A stretch of DNA of 47,961 nt from Sphaerochaeta sp. UBA5849. GTDB lineage: Bacteria > Spirochaetota > Spirochaetia > Sphaerochaetales > Sphaerochaetaceae. The notes beneath the pieces were generated by a model. The model was not told the origin of the DNA. It ran no database searches and worked only from the letters and a program-made list of their open reading frames with translations. The DNA lies in contig DJGJ01000036.1 in assembly GCA_002432715.1 (NCBI GenBank), positions 1-47,961 of the forward strand, written 5' to 3'. A program made the position numbers and the translations under genes. Positions 32,811-41,282 of this stretch are shown here, one piece after another (position 1 is the stretch's first letter; each line of letters starts with the position of its first letter).

Positions 32811-32908
32811 ACCTTAGAGGGTATATTCTGTATATTTACCCTTGAGGGGATATTGACAATTAATACCTTTGAGGGGATATTATTCACATATACCTTGGAG
32901 GGGATATG
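32811..32908 (+). promoter_or_regulatory. Four direct repeats of 27-bp period, probable HipB operators
   Basis: The unit ACC-T/C-T-N-GAGGGGATAT occurs at 32811, 32838, 32865 and 32892. Aligned on GAGG (32817, 32844, 32871, 32898) the spacing is exactly 27 bp each time. The last copy contains the hipB ribosome site and runs into its ATG at 32906. Multiple HipB operators upstream of hipBA are known in other bacteria; cooperative autorepression is the likely role here. Confidence 0.75.
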
Positions 32909-33151
32909 AACTATACGATAAACCTCTTACAACAACTGGGGCCAGTCTTGAAAGGAATTCGAAAAAAATCAGGAATGACACAAAAACAAGTAGCCGAAAA
33001 AGTAGGAATGCTTCCCAAAACCATCTCAGCTTTGGAAGCAGGATCGCCCAGAAGCACGCTTGACAGCCTCATGACACTTCTGGGAGCCTATAACTACACC
33101 CTTGGACTTGTTGAAAAAATTGACGATTCTTCTTCAGCGTTTGATTGGTGA
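32906..33151 (+). CDS. hipB: HipB antitoxin, Xre family
   Basis: An 81-residue protein. The HTH lies at about 14-60: LGPVLKGIRKKSGMTQKQVA then VGMLPKTISALEAG and TLDSLMTLLGAYNYTLGLVE. It ends SSAFDW, close to the C-terminal Trp of E. coli HipB. It should bind the upstream repeats and neutralise HipA. GGAGG precedes the ATG and is itself inside the fourth operator repeat. hipA follows after 6 bp. Confidence 0.92.
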   Translation: MNYTINLLQQLGPVLKGIRKKSGMTQKQVAEKVGMLPKTISALEAGSPRSTLDSLMTLLGAYNYTLGLVEKIDDSSSAFDW

Positions 33152-33157
33152 CAAGAT

Positions 33158-34468
33158 ATGAATAAAAAACTTTTTGTCTACATGAACGGTCTATTCGTAG
33201 GAACCTGGGAACAAGCACCTTCCTTGGAACAGTCCTTTACCTATGACCCTGCATGGTTGCATAATCCCAAGGGCAGGGCAATCTCATTATCCCTTCCCTT
33301 ATCAGAAATAACCTATAAAGGGATGCACGTCTCATCTTTTTTCGAGAACCTTCTCCCGGAATCCGAAGCGGTGAAGAAAAAACTCCAAAACCGATTCAAG
33401 GCATCCTCTATCCGCGCTTTCGAGCTATTGGAACACATTGGAAGGGATTGTGTAGGAGCTCTTCAGATTGTCCCACAACCAATTGAAGCCTCTTCTGTAC
33501 CGCCTGACATCGAAGGAACCATTGTCGATGAGCAAGAAATAGCCAACATACTGAGGGCTATACGGGGTTTGGAGCTAGAGGGAGAAACCGTCTCTTTGCG
33601 TGATTTTCGAATCTCTGTGGCAGGAGCACAAGAGAAAACCGCTTTTCTCAGGTACCAGGGACAATGGATGATACCCAAAGGAACTACCCCAACAACCCAT
33701 ATTTTCAAGTTGCCTATGGGAAAGCTGTACGACTTAATCGACTTTTCCGATTCAATTGAAAACGAATGGCTTTCTTGCCGTATCATGCGTCACTTTGGAA
33801 TTCCTGTATGCAACTCAGATATGTATAATTTCGAGGAACAAAAGGTCCTTGTAGTCGAACGCTTTGACCGACAGTGGAGCAAAGATCAAAAACAGTTGAT
33901 TCGTCTCCCCCAAGAAGATCTCTGTCAAGCTCTAGGATATCCCTCAAGTCAAAAGTATCAATCGGATGGAGGCCCCGGAATTCTGGAAATCATGAAGCTA
34001 TTGCAGGGGTCAAACAGGGCAGAAGAAGACAGAAGGTTATTCTTCAAGGCACAGGTACTGTTTTATCTGATGGCTGCACCTGATGGCCATGCAAAAAACT
34101 TCAGTCTCGCCCTCGTGCAAAAAGGTTTATTTCACTTGACTCCTTTATATGACATCATGTCAGCCTATCCGTTGTTCAAAAAGGCCTCTTCTTCTCTGAA
34201 CCCTAATAAACTAAAACTTGCGATGGGAGCTTATGGAAAGAATATCCATTACTCATGGAATACCATTGCAAAGAGGCACTGGATTGAAACAGGTTGTAAA
34301 GTTGGATTGTCCCAGCAAAAAGTTGAAGATATCCTTCAAGAAATCATCAGCCAAATTCCTTCGGTAATTGAAGCAACCTACACAAGCATACCTCCTTCAT
34401 TTCCAATTTCAATTGTAGATGCAATCTGTAGGGGAATGGAAAAGACCGCTAAAAAACTTGCCAATTGA
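33158..34468 (+). CDS. hipA: HipA serine/threonine kinase toxin
   Basis: A 436-residue kinase, the usual length. The N-terminal domain (MNKKLFVYMNGLFVGTWE, PLSLPLSE-like ISLSLPLSEITYKG, FFENLLPES) is followed by the ATP-binding RISVAGAQEKTAF and by the catalytic block APDGHAKNFSLALV, with D309 and N314 in the same positions as in E. coli HipA. HipA phosphorylates glutamyl-tRNA synthetase in E. coli, stops translation and causes persistence; the target here is presumed the same. All catalytic residues are present. The module lies between two ssb copies, in the element accretion zone, so it probably arrived by transfer and may stabilise the island. Confidence 0.93.
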   Translation: MNKKLFVYMNGLFVGTWEQAPSLEQSFTYDPAWLHNPKGRAISLSLPLSEITYKGMHVSSFFENLLPESEAVKKKLQNRFKASSIRAFELLEHIGRDCVGALQIVPQPIEASSVPPDIEGTIVDEQEIANILRAIRGLELEGETVSLRDFRISVAGAQEKTAFLRYQGQWMIPKGTTPTTHIFKLPMGKLYDLIDFSDSIENEWLSCRIMRHFGIPVCNSDMYNFEEQKVLVVERFDRQWSKDQKQLIRLPQEDLCQALGYPSSQKYQSDGGPGILEIMKLLQGSNRAEEDRRLFFKAQVLFYLMAAPDGHAKNFSLALVQKGLFHLTPLYDIMSAYPLFKKASSSLNPNKLKLAMGAYGKNIHYSWNTIAKRHWIETGCKVGLSQQKVEDILQEIISQIPSVIEATYTSIPPSFPISIVDAICRGMEKTAKKLAN

Positions 34469-34775
34469 AGTCCTGACTGGATATTTGTTCGATAGAGCAC
34501 CGGTGCAAGAATCAATCTGCCTGGATTCCCATTCTGGTTTTCAAATAGTGTTCACACATGTTGTATTTTCCACAGGCCAGCTTTTCATGGTATCTTCCAT
34601 GGTATGCATATGCTCAACAATCCAGTAAAAGCCTCCGAGGGGCCCATCGTTCTAGTGAATGAGGACGGCCTTTTGAAGCAAAGGACGTCAAGCTCTGGTT
34701 TGCCACTTGAAGACGAGAAAGAAGCCCTCTCCGCTATAATCCAAAACCTGAACTAACGACTTGGCACGAACTTGA
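34469..34775. other. Gap between hipA and second ssb, with one short open frame
   Basis: About 300 bp. A 48-codon frame runs from ATG 34610 to TAA 34756 and encodes MLNNPVKASEGPIVLVNEDG then a Glu-rich end (LEDEKEALSAIIQNLN). It has no clear ribosome site. It could be a small gene or the end of a lost one; no function can be proposed. Confidence 0.35.
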
Positions 34776-34853
34776 AAAATTCCAGAAAATTAAGTGTTTG
34801 CACAACAAACACTTGCATAGGGTAATCTTGTATCAAGGGCAAGTTGTCATTGA
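34776..34853 (+). repeat. Copy 3 of the ssb leader repeat
   Basis: Homology to copies 1 and 2 begins at AAAATTCCAG and includes the dyad (AAGTGTTT, 7 bases, AAACACTT at 34792-34814, perfect arms) and the ssb start. No integrase tail precedes it. Against copy 2 the similarity continues through most of ssb. Confidence 0.75.
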
Positions 34854-35151
34854 AGGCAATCTGGTCCGTGATCCTGAAAAGGTGCTTGTAGGGGAAAATG
34901 GAAGTATCATGGCAAGGTTTTCCATTGCGGTGAACCGTTATTTCAAGAATGCTCAGGCCGAGCCGGTCGAGGAGGTGATGTTCATCACCATCCAGGCCTG
35001 GGGCTCCCTTGCAAAAAGTTGCTTGCAATATCTGCAGAAAGGCCGTGGAGTAAGGGTTGTAGGCCGGCTCGGCAGGAGCGATGGCAACAACAAGAACAAG
35101 CAGGAGTCGTTGCCTGATGAAATCCCTTTTGACCAAGAGGTCGCGATGTAG
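34828..35151 (+). CDS. Single-stranded DNA-binding protein, second copy with altered C terminus
   Basis: A 107-residue protein from TTG 34828. Residues 1-74 are almost identical to the intact SSB at 31930 (same VVIEGNLVRDPEKVLVGENG and VNRYFKNAQAEPVEEVMF). After VVGRL it lacks about 24 residues, including the last OB strand ILVVAEHVEF, and ends instead in RSDGNNKNKQESLPDEIPFD-QEVAM. DEIPF resembles the SSB tip. The shortened OB fold may weaken folding or DNA binding, so this may be a decaying copy; alternatively a paralogue. It lies next to trxA, so this is probably the original chromosomal ssb position. Confidence 0.75.
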   Translation: MYQGQVVIEGNLVRDPEKVLVGENGSIMARFSIAVNRYFKNAQAEPVEEVMFITIQAWGSLAKSCLQYLQKGRGVRVVGRLGRSDGNNKNKQESLPDEIPFDQEVAM

Positions 35152-35213
35152 GTTCGCTCTTCCCTTTTCGCCGGTTTGCCGCTACCATGCTTTCTAGACG
35201 AGGAGCAGAATTC

Positions 35214-35534
35214 ATGAGTGAAATCATAGTTACTGAAGCTAATTTTGAACAGGAAGTCTTGAAGGCTGACAAACCGGTATTGGTAGATTTTTGGGCTCCC
35301 TGGTGCGGCCCCTGCAAGATGATTGCCCCGGCAATCACCCAATTGGCACAGAAGTTTGCCGACAAGCTCAAAGTCGCGAAAATCAACGTTGATGAAGCAG
35401 GTTCACTTGCGACCATGTATAGCGTAAATTCCATTCCCACCTTGATGTTGTTCAAGGATGGCGAGGTGGTGGATCAACGAATGGGAGCAGCCTCATTGTC
35501 CGTTATTGAAGGCTTTGTCGTCGAGCATCTCTAG
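35214..35534 (+). CDS. trxA: Thioredoxin
   Basis: A 106-residue thioredoxin starting MSEIIVTEANFEQEVL, with GAGGAG ahead of the ATG at 35214; an upstream frame extension adds nine residues without a ribosome site. The active site is FWAPWCGPCKMIAPA, and the cis-proline loop NSIPTLMLFKDG is present. It reduces disulfides in the cytoplasm. Convergent with the lipoprotein gene: the two stop codons share the tetranucleotide CTAG. Confidence 0.96.
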   Translation: MSEIIVTEANFEQEVLKADKPVLVDFWAPWCGPCKMIAPAITQLAQKFADKLKVAKINVDEAGSLATMYSVNSIPTLMLFKDGEVVDQRMGAASLSVIEGFVVEHL

Positions 35535-36484
35535 GGAATGTATCGGTCTGTTGCATTCAGTGAGCCGAACGTGGCCTTCCTGGTTGCACACACATACCAA
35601 TCATCACTGCTGTTGGAGTCGGTAAGGCGGTCCCTGCAAAAGGACCTGGTGGCGGTTGATGCATTCGAATCAACCGCTTTATTGCTCTCCTTGCTGTTCC
35701 ATTGACCGCTTTGAAACAGGCTGTTTACTTGGGCGAGCAGGGAGGCGGAGCCAAAACCTTCAAACGTGGAAGTACTCATATTCCCCCAGACAACGGCATC
35801 GAGTACAGGACTTGTCCATTCAGGGCTCATTGCGATGGAGAGGCAGCCATTGTTGGAGCTCAATCCTGCTTGCTGCTCGGAAGTATACCATGCAACGTCC
35901 TGCTCTCCTTTACTGAACGATACAACGATATAGGTCCCCCGTTCGACCCATCGATCGGGAAAGACAAAGCGGTCCGTCCAATCATCAACCACACCTGCAT
36001 AGAGGGTGAGGCCTGCCAAATTTCCCCTGCTTGTAACCACCAGTTCTACTCTGTCCGGGTTGGTCTCGCTCCCTTTGGTGGTGAATTCATTGATCAATAC
36101 GGTAGCCGGGTTGTTGTTCTTCGCCCAAAGTACAATACCGAACTGCACGCTGTTTCCCCGATTGTCCTCAACTCTTCCCTCCAAGGCAAGCGAACTTGCC
36201 AAGCTTAGGGGCTTGCCCAAGCTCAAGGTGAGCGTCTTATCCATGACAGTGAAGGAAACAACTGAATTTTGCTCACACCATAGGGAAACTGAGTCCTCAT
36301 TGATGCTCTCATTGAAAGAGAGCGTTGCAGTGTTTTGGTTGAGCATCGTTGCAGAAAGAAACACCGGTGGTGAACTGTCCACTTGGTCGAAGAGGTTGTA
36401 CAGCGAAATTTCTGGCTGACTGCAACCGCAGCTGCTGCAAAGCAGCGAGAGAAACAGAAGTGGGATGAGCAAATATTTTGTCAT
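35531..36484 (-). CDS. Lipoprotein with lamin-tail-like domain
   Basis: A 317-residue secreted protein. The N terminus MTKYLLIPLLFLSLLCSSCG is a lipoprotein signal; C19 is the likely lipidated Cys, with the relaxed lipobox usual in spirochaetes. After a beta-sandwich-like region (about 35-120: PPVFLSATMLNQNTATLSF, as in Ig-like domains of surface proteins) comes VLINEFTTKGSETNPDRVEL, a start typical of lamin-tail domains (about 128-290). Such proteins sit on the outer face of a membrane; the role is unknown. No strong ribosome site is seen before the ATG. It is divergent from argH. Confidence 0.7.
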   Translation of the reverse strand: MTKYLLIPLLFLSLLCSSCGCSQPEISLYNLFDQVDSSPPVFLSATMLNQNTATLSFNESINEDSVSLWCEQNSVVSFTVMDKTLTLSLGKPLSLASSLALEGRVEDNRGNSVQFGIVLWAKNNNPATVLINEFTTKGSETNPDRVELVVTSRGNLAGLTLYAGVVDDWTDRFVFPDRWVERGTYIVVSFSKGEQDVAWYTSEQQAGLSSNNGCLSIAMSPEWTSPVLDAVVWGNMSTSTFEGFGSASLLAQVNSLFQSGQWNSKESNKAVDSNASTATRSFCRDRLTDSNSSDDWYVCATRKATFGSLNATDRYIP

Positions 36485-36521
36485 GCCAGGTAGAGAATCG
36501 AGGAAGGTCTCTTTGCTTCAA

Positions 36522-36550
36522 TTGACAGGCATGGACAGAGCCAATAGACT
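36522..36550 (+). promoter_or_regulatory. Promoter of argH
   Basis: TTGACA at 36522 and TAGACT at 36545 are separated by 17 bp, a near-consensus housekeeping promoter. The -10 ends 27 bp before the argH ATG. Confidence 0.7.
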
Positions 36551-36576
36551 GGTTTTGCACTATCTGGAGGATGATC

Positions 36577-37950
36577 ATGGGCAAACTTTGGCAAAAAGAC
36601 TATACACTCGATTCCTTGATGGAAGACTTCACCGTAAGCAATGACTACCTACTCGATCAACAGTTGGTAATTGCTGATGCCTTGGCTTCCATCGCCCATG
36701 CCCGCGGACTCCACCTCATCGGCCTTCTTTCCGATGAAGAGCTCTCCAGCCTGGAGCAGGCGTTGGCACAGGTTATCACGCTCAGGGTCGAGGATTCCTT
36801 CACGATTACCAAGGAAAATGAGGATTGCCATACCGCCATCGAGGCGTATCTGACCGAACATGTCGGTGAGGCAGGAAAGAAAATCCATACAGGGCGGAGC
36901 CGCAACGACCAAGTCCAAACCGCTCTGCGGCTCTGGATGCGGGAGTTTTCCGTCAAGCTTTGCAATGCAACGGGTGAACTTGCCCAACGACTGGTGGACT
37001 TCGCCCGAGTGCATGAGCGTACGCCCATGCCCGGTAGAACCCACATGCAGTTGGCCATGCCGTCTTCGGTAGGCCTTTGGGCGGCAAGTTTTGCAGAAGA
37101 GCTGTACGATGAAGCACAACACTTGATGCAGCTGTCGTGGACACTCGATCAGAGTCCGCTCGGTTCGGCGGCAAGCTATGGGGTTCCCCTGCCTCTGGAC
37201 AGGCAGTTCACAGCCGAGCAGATGGGCTTTACCAGAGTGCAGAACAATGTATTGTATGCAAACAACAGCCGCGGCAAGTTCGAGGCAATGCTCTTGGACA
37301 GTTGTGACTACATCGCCCTGACGCTGAGCAAGCTTGCACAGGATTTGATTCTCTTCACCCTTCCGGAATTTGGATACTTCTCGCTGCCCAAACAGCTGTG
37401 CACCGGCAGTTCCATCATGCCCCAGAAAAAGAATCCCGACGGACTGGAGCTTGCCAGAAGCCGCTCGGCGTTGGTCAGCAGCTGTGCGATGCGGGTCAAA
37501 TCAATCATCCGCAGCCTTCCTTCGGGATATAACCGTGACTTCCAGGACACCAAGGGGCCGCTGCTTGAGGGAACCAAGGCCACCTGGCAGTTGGTGCAGA
37601 TTTTCCTGCGAATGATTGACGGCCTTGAAGTACATCCCGAGGCGTTGGTACAAGGATGTACTGCCGATCTCTATGCCACCGATGTGGTGCTGAAACAGGT
37701 GTTGGAGGGGAAGAACTTTCGAGACACCTACAAGGAAGTGGGCTTGCATCTGGAGGATCTGACCACCCTCGACCCGTACCAGGCCCTTGAGGAGCGTACA
37801 AGCTTGGGTACCACCGGAAATCTCGGGCTCGATGAAGACCAGCTGTTCATCTCCTTGATGAGGAATGGATGCGAAGAAGTTTTGCAAAGCTTCTTTGATG
37901 CATATTACAATCTATGCGGCATAGAGAATGTGCAGACGGTTCTTTTTTAA
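36577..37950 (+). CDS. argH: Argininosuccinate lyase
   Basis: A 457-residue enzyme of the fumarase/aspartase family that splits argininosuccinate into arginine and fumarate, the last step of arginine synthesis. TGRSRNDQVQT at 105-115 and the family signature GSSIMPQKKNPD at 277-288 (with the catalytic Ser) are intact, as is PMPGRTHMQLAMPSSVG. The ATG at 36577 lies 6 bases after GGAGG; the ATG at 36571 directly abuts it and is less likely. It stands alone, without other arg genes, under its own promoter. Confidence 0.97.
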   Translation: MGKLWQKDYTLDSLMEDFTVSNDYLLDQQLVIADALASIAHARGLHLIGLLSDEELSSLEQALAQVITLRVEDSFTITKENEDCHTAIEAYLTEHVGEAGKKIHTGRSRNDQVQTALRLWMREFSVKLCNATGELAQRLVDFARVHERTPMPGRTHMQLAMPSSVGLWAASFAEELYDEAQHLMQLSWTLDQSPLGSAASYGVPLPLDRQFTAEQMGFTRVQNNVLYANNSRGKFEAMLLDSCDYIALTLSKLAQDLILFTLPEFGYFSLPKQLCTGSSIMPQKKNPDGLELARSRSALVSSCAMRVKSIIRSLPSGYNRDFQDTKGPLLEGTKATWQLVQIFLRMIDGLEVHPEALVQGCTADLYATDVVLKQVLEGKNFRDTYKEVGLHLEDLTTLDPYQALEERTSLGTTGNLGLDEDQLFISLMRNGCEEVLQSFFDAYYNLCGIENVQTVLF

Positions 37951-38009
37951 GTGACTTGTTGACAGTTCAAATACAACAGCATCCCGGTCGGGAGGCTGAG
38001 GCAGGATCA

Positions 38010-39749
38010 TCAAGCAAGTTGCTGACTCTTCCCTGAACGCTTTTGCAGCATTGGAGTGTGCTTGACAGCCTGATGATACGCTTCGGCAATGTTCGTGCAA
38101 TAGTCTCCGATATGTTCGAGGTGACGAATTTTCTCGAGGATGAGCAGCTCTACCTTTACATCAGCTTTTCCGCTGGAGAGCCTTTCCTGAACCAATTGGC
38201 TGAGTCGGTTGCGCTGGTTGTTGATTTGTTCTTCAAACTCATTGGCCTTCTGCATTTCAGCCTTGGTGAGGGTTTTATCCATCCGGTCGCGAACATAGTC
38301 AAGGAACTCCTGGACAAGCATCTGATACTCCCTGAGGTCCTTGTCGGTTTCTGGATCGATAGTCCAACCCTGGTGGTACCTTCTTTGGCTGAGTATGGTG
38401 AGATTGTAGCAACTGTCAGTCACCGATTCCAACTCATCCATGACACGAATCAGGCAGTTCAAAGATGAAGCATTGGTCGGAGTCTGGGAGTCCTGCAACA
38501 GATGGACACAGAAGTTGGAGAGCTGTTCCTGCATCTGGTCGGCATAGTCTTCGTCCCTCTTCATTGCCAAGGCGTCGCTTTCAATATCCGCCCCTGGATT
38601 ATTGAACATCCCTCGATAGCGGGTGAGCATGTTGCAGGCAAGGTTTGCCATTTTCTTGATTTCATCCCGGATTGCCATCATATAGATTTCCGGGCTGTCG
38701 ATGAATACACCACCGATATATTTGAAGTGGTATGTTCCCTCATCGTACTCGGCTTTAGCTGGAACCAATCGTTCGATGAAACGGGCATAATGGCTTACAA
38801 AGGGGAAGAAGAGAATTGTATTGGCAATATTGAATACAGAGTGGAACATTGCAAGAAAGAGGGGAAGCTGCGTAGAAAGCGTTGTTCCTTCCATGGTATA
38901 GATGTCGCCCGGGGTGATGAAATTGACAAATGAAAGAAGCGGATGGAAGAACATCAAGGCGATGACACTTCCTACAACGTTGAAGATAATGTGGGCCCAC
39001 GCGGCCCGCTTTGCTGTGGTGCTGGTGCCGATCGAGGCAAGGTAGGCGGTGATGGTGGTACCGATGTTCGAGCCCAGGATCAGGGCGGCGGAAGCTGTTA
39101 CGCCAAGCCAGCCGTTGTAAGCCATCGTGAGGGTCATGGCCATTGCAGCCGAGGATGACTGGACAACGATGGTTACCAGTGTACCAAGCAGGATGCATAA
39201 TAAATTCATCCACACTGTGTCGCTGTTGAACGTTGCCAAAAACTCAAGGACCTCGATGTTTCCCGTGATGTCCGGGATGGAATGGGACATGAAGTTGAGC
39301 CCCAGGAACAAGACACCAAATCCAAGCAATACATCGGCGGCATCGCGGGTTTTAGTCTTTTTGCTGAACATCATCGGAGCGGCGAATGCGATGGAAACCA
39401 GTGCGAGCGAAGTGATATCCATCTTGAAACCGAGCAGGGCGACCAACCATCCGGTGAACGTTGTCCCGATATTGGCCCCAAGGATTACCCCGATCGCTTG
39501 GGTCAGCCCCATCAGGCCGGCATTTACAAAACTTACCACCATGACGGTGGTTGCTGACGAGCTCTGGATGATGATGGTAATAAGAAGCCCGGTCATAATT
39601 GAAACGAACCGGTTTTTCGTCATAAGCTTGAGAACAGCCTTCATCTTATCGCCAGCCGACTTCTGCAAGCCTTCACTGAGGAGTTTTATTCCAAAGAGAA
39701 AGAGGCCGAGGCTGCCTGCAATCTGAAAAAAGATCACAATGGTTTTCAT
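38010..39749 (-). CDS. Na+/phosphate cotransporter with PhoU-like C-terminal domain
   Basis: A 579-residue inner-membrane protein starting MKTIVIFFQIAGSLGLFLFG; this ATG was chosen because the first membrane helix starts here, although no clear ribosome site is visible. Two inverted Na/Pi_cotrans repeats are seen with the QSSSATT (TIIIQSSSATTVMV) and QSSSAA (VVQSSSAAMAM) motifs and GSNIGTT or GANIGTT glycine blocks. About residues 345-579 are cytoplasmic helices of the PhoU type. It imports phosphate with sodium or exports it under control of the PhoU part. It is convergent with argH. Confidence 0.93.
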   Translation of the reverse strand: MKTIVIFFQIAGSLGLFLFGIKLLSEGLQKSAGDKMKAVLKLMTKNRFVSIMTGLLITIIIQSSSATTVMVVSFVNAGLMGLTQAIGVILGANIGTTFTGWLVALLGFKMDITSLALVSIAFAAPMMFSKKTKTRDAADVLLGFGVLFLGLNFMSHSIPDITGNIEVLEFLATFNSDTVWMNLLCILLGTLVTIVVQSSSAAMAMTLTMAYNGWLGVTASAALILGSNIGTTITAYLASIGTSTTAKRAAWAHIIFNVVGSVIALMFFHPLLSFVNFITPGDIYTMEGTTLSTQLPLFLAMFHSVFNIANTILFFPFVSHYARFIERLVPAKAEYDEGTYHFKYIGGVFIDSPEIYMMAIRDEIKKMANLACNMLTRYRGMFNNPGADIESDALAMKRDEDYADQMQEQLSNFCVHLLQDSQTPTNASSLNCLIRVMDELESVTDSCYNLTILSQRRYHQGWTIDPETDKDLREYQMLVQEFLDYVRDRMDKTLTKAEMQKANEFEEQINNQRNRLSQLVQERLSSGKADVKVELLILEKIRHLEHIGDYCTNIAEAYHQAVKHTPMLQKRSGKSQQLA

Positions 39750-39889
39750 ATCAATGCAAACGTACCAAGTTTGATGCGACTTGGTAAAGTGGTTGGGCAT
39801 GTTTTTATTCACCAATCTTAAGCAAAGCAACTCATTTCTACTGAGTAAAACGGATTGAACTTTAGGCCCTGTTGTTGTATGGTTTGGCC

Positions 39890-41182
39890 ATGAGCATCAT
39901 CAAACCCCATAAGCTTGGGATTATCTCAGGTCCTGGTTCAGAATATTTCACCGGCAAGGTTGTGAAGCACCTTCGCCGTCTCTATTTGGAGCGCTACGAA
40001 AAACTCTCCACAGCCTTGGCCAAACGCCACGGAATGAGTGAGGAAGAGATTCTGAGAACAGTTACGCTTATGGATGACTTGAACAATAAGCGTATTCCCA
40101 GGACCAAATGTCCAACAACGTTCCAGTGTCCCGATTTTACCATCAAGGTAAAGTATACCAAGTTTGCAAACGGGGAAGAGAAGGCTGAGATTCTCGATGC
40201 TGTCAGGGGGCTGAGGATTTTCATCATTTACGATGTATCCAACAGTGAACCGGTGAAGGTGGCTGGATCGGATGAACCGGTAAGTCTTTCGGTGAACGAC
40301 CATCTGATGTTCCTTTTCACCACGATAAACGCTCTCCAGCTTGCCGGTGCCGATAGTGTGACGCTGGTCCTTCCTACCTATCCATATTCACGCCAGCACA
40401 AGAAGGGTGGACGGGAAGCCCTGACAGCGGCCATGTTCGGCCGGATTTGCGAAATGCTCGGGGTTGAGCGGATTATCACGCTCGATATCCATAGCCGTGA
40501 AATTGAGAACAGCTTCTCCAATCTGCATCTGGAGAATCTGCATGCTTCCTACCAGACCTTGATCGCCCTGCATAAGCTCATCGATTTCAGCGACCCGGAG
40601 CTGGTGGTTGTCGCTCCCGATACCGGAGCGATCAGCAGGAACAAGTTTTACGCCCAAGCCCTGCACAGGCCTCTGGCCATGTTGTACAAGGAACGTGACT
40701 ACTCCATCGTCAGCAAGGATGCGAAGCATTCCAATATCAAGAGCATCAATCTCCTTGGCGATGTCAGCGGAAAGACCGTCCTCATTGCCGACGACATGCT
40801 CGCCACCGGTGGAACCATGATCATCGCCATGCGTGAATTGACCAACCTTGGTGCCAAGAAAATCATCTGCATGGTCAGTCTTCCGTTGTTCAACGCCAAC
40901 GCCGTCGAGGATTTCGATGCTGCGTACAAGGAAGGGATTTTCTATCGGATCATCGGCACGAATGCCGTGTTCCATGGTCATGACCTGTTGGACAAGGAGT
41001 GGTACATCCAAGCTGATATCACCGAGCTGTTCGCTCGAGTCATCAGCCGTCTCCATCACGGGCGTTCAATCAGCCCGTTGCTTGATAACCGCAAGTTCAT
41101 CCAAATCCTGATAGACAACAGTCAGGCAAATCCACAAGCTCCCCTGCCAGGGGCCAGTGCTAGTGACCCGGACCGCGACTGA
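39890..41182 (+). CDS. prs: Ribose-phosphate pyrophosphokinase (PRPP synthetase), long form
   Basis: A 430-residue protein starting MSIIKPHKLGIISGPGSEYF. The PRPP-binding loop VLIADDMLATGGTM, the catalytic flexible-loop region YSIVSKDAKHSN and TLDIHSREIENSF are present. It makes phosphoribosyl pyrophosphate from ribose 5-phosphate and ATP for nucleotide, His and Trp synthesis. It is over 100 residues longer than classical Prs (about 315) because of an N-terminal insert (about 20-85) and a C-terminal tail; this form is seen in several spirochaetes. A TTG six codons upstream is possible but has no ribosome site. Confidence 0.88.
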   Translation: MSIIKPHKLGIISGPGSEYFTGKVVKHLRRLYLERYEKLSTALAKRHGMSEEEILRTVTLMDDLNNKRIPRTKCPTTFQCPDFTIKVKYTKFANGEEKAEILDAVRGLRIFIIYDVSNSEPVKVAGSDEPVSLSVNDHLMFLFTTINALQLAGADSVTLVLPTYPYSRQHKKGGREALTAAMFGRICEMLGVERIITLDIHSREIENSFSNLHLENLHASYQTLIALHKLIDFSDPELVVVAPDTGAISRNKFYAQALHRPLAMLYKERDYSIVSKDAKHSNIKSINLLGDVSGKTVLIADDMLATGGTMIIAMRELTNLGAKKIICMVSLPLFNANAVEDFDAAYKEGIFYRIIGTNAVFHGHDLLDKEWYIQADITELFARVISRLHHGRSISPLLDNRKFIQILIDNSQANPQAPLPGASASDPDRD

Positions 41183-41282
41183 TCATCGTTGCGGCTCCGG
41201 GCTTATCCCACTTCATTGTCCCTTTTACGTTGTATCGGGGATGGTGTCGACAAATCCAAACTGAGTTCTTGGAGTGTCTCTT

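Noticed and set aside
32811..32908. The 27-bp period repeats as a CRISPR array
   Set aside because: Only four units, with spacers of about 10 bp and no cas genes; position before hipB points to operators.
28302..34853. The repeated segments as an insertion sequence
   Set aside because: No transposase, terminal inverted repeats or target duplications are seen; the repeats consist of integrase 3' end plus ssb 5' end, which fits site-specific integration better.
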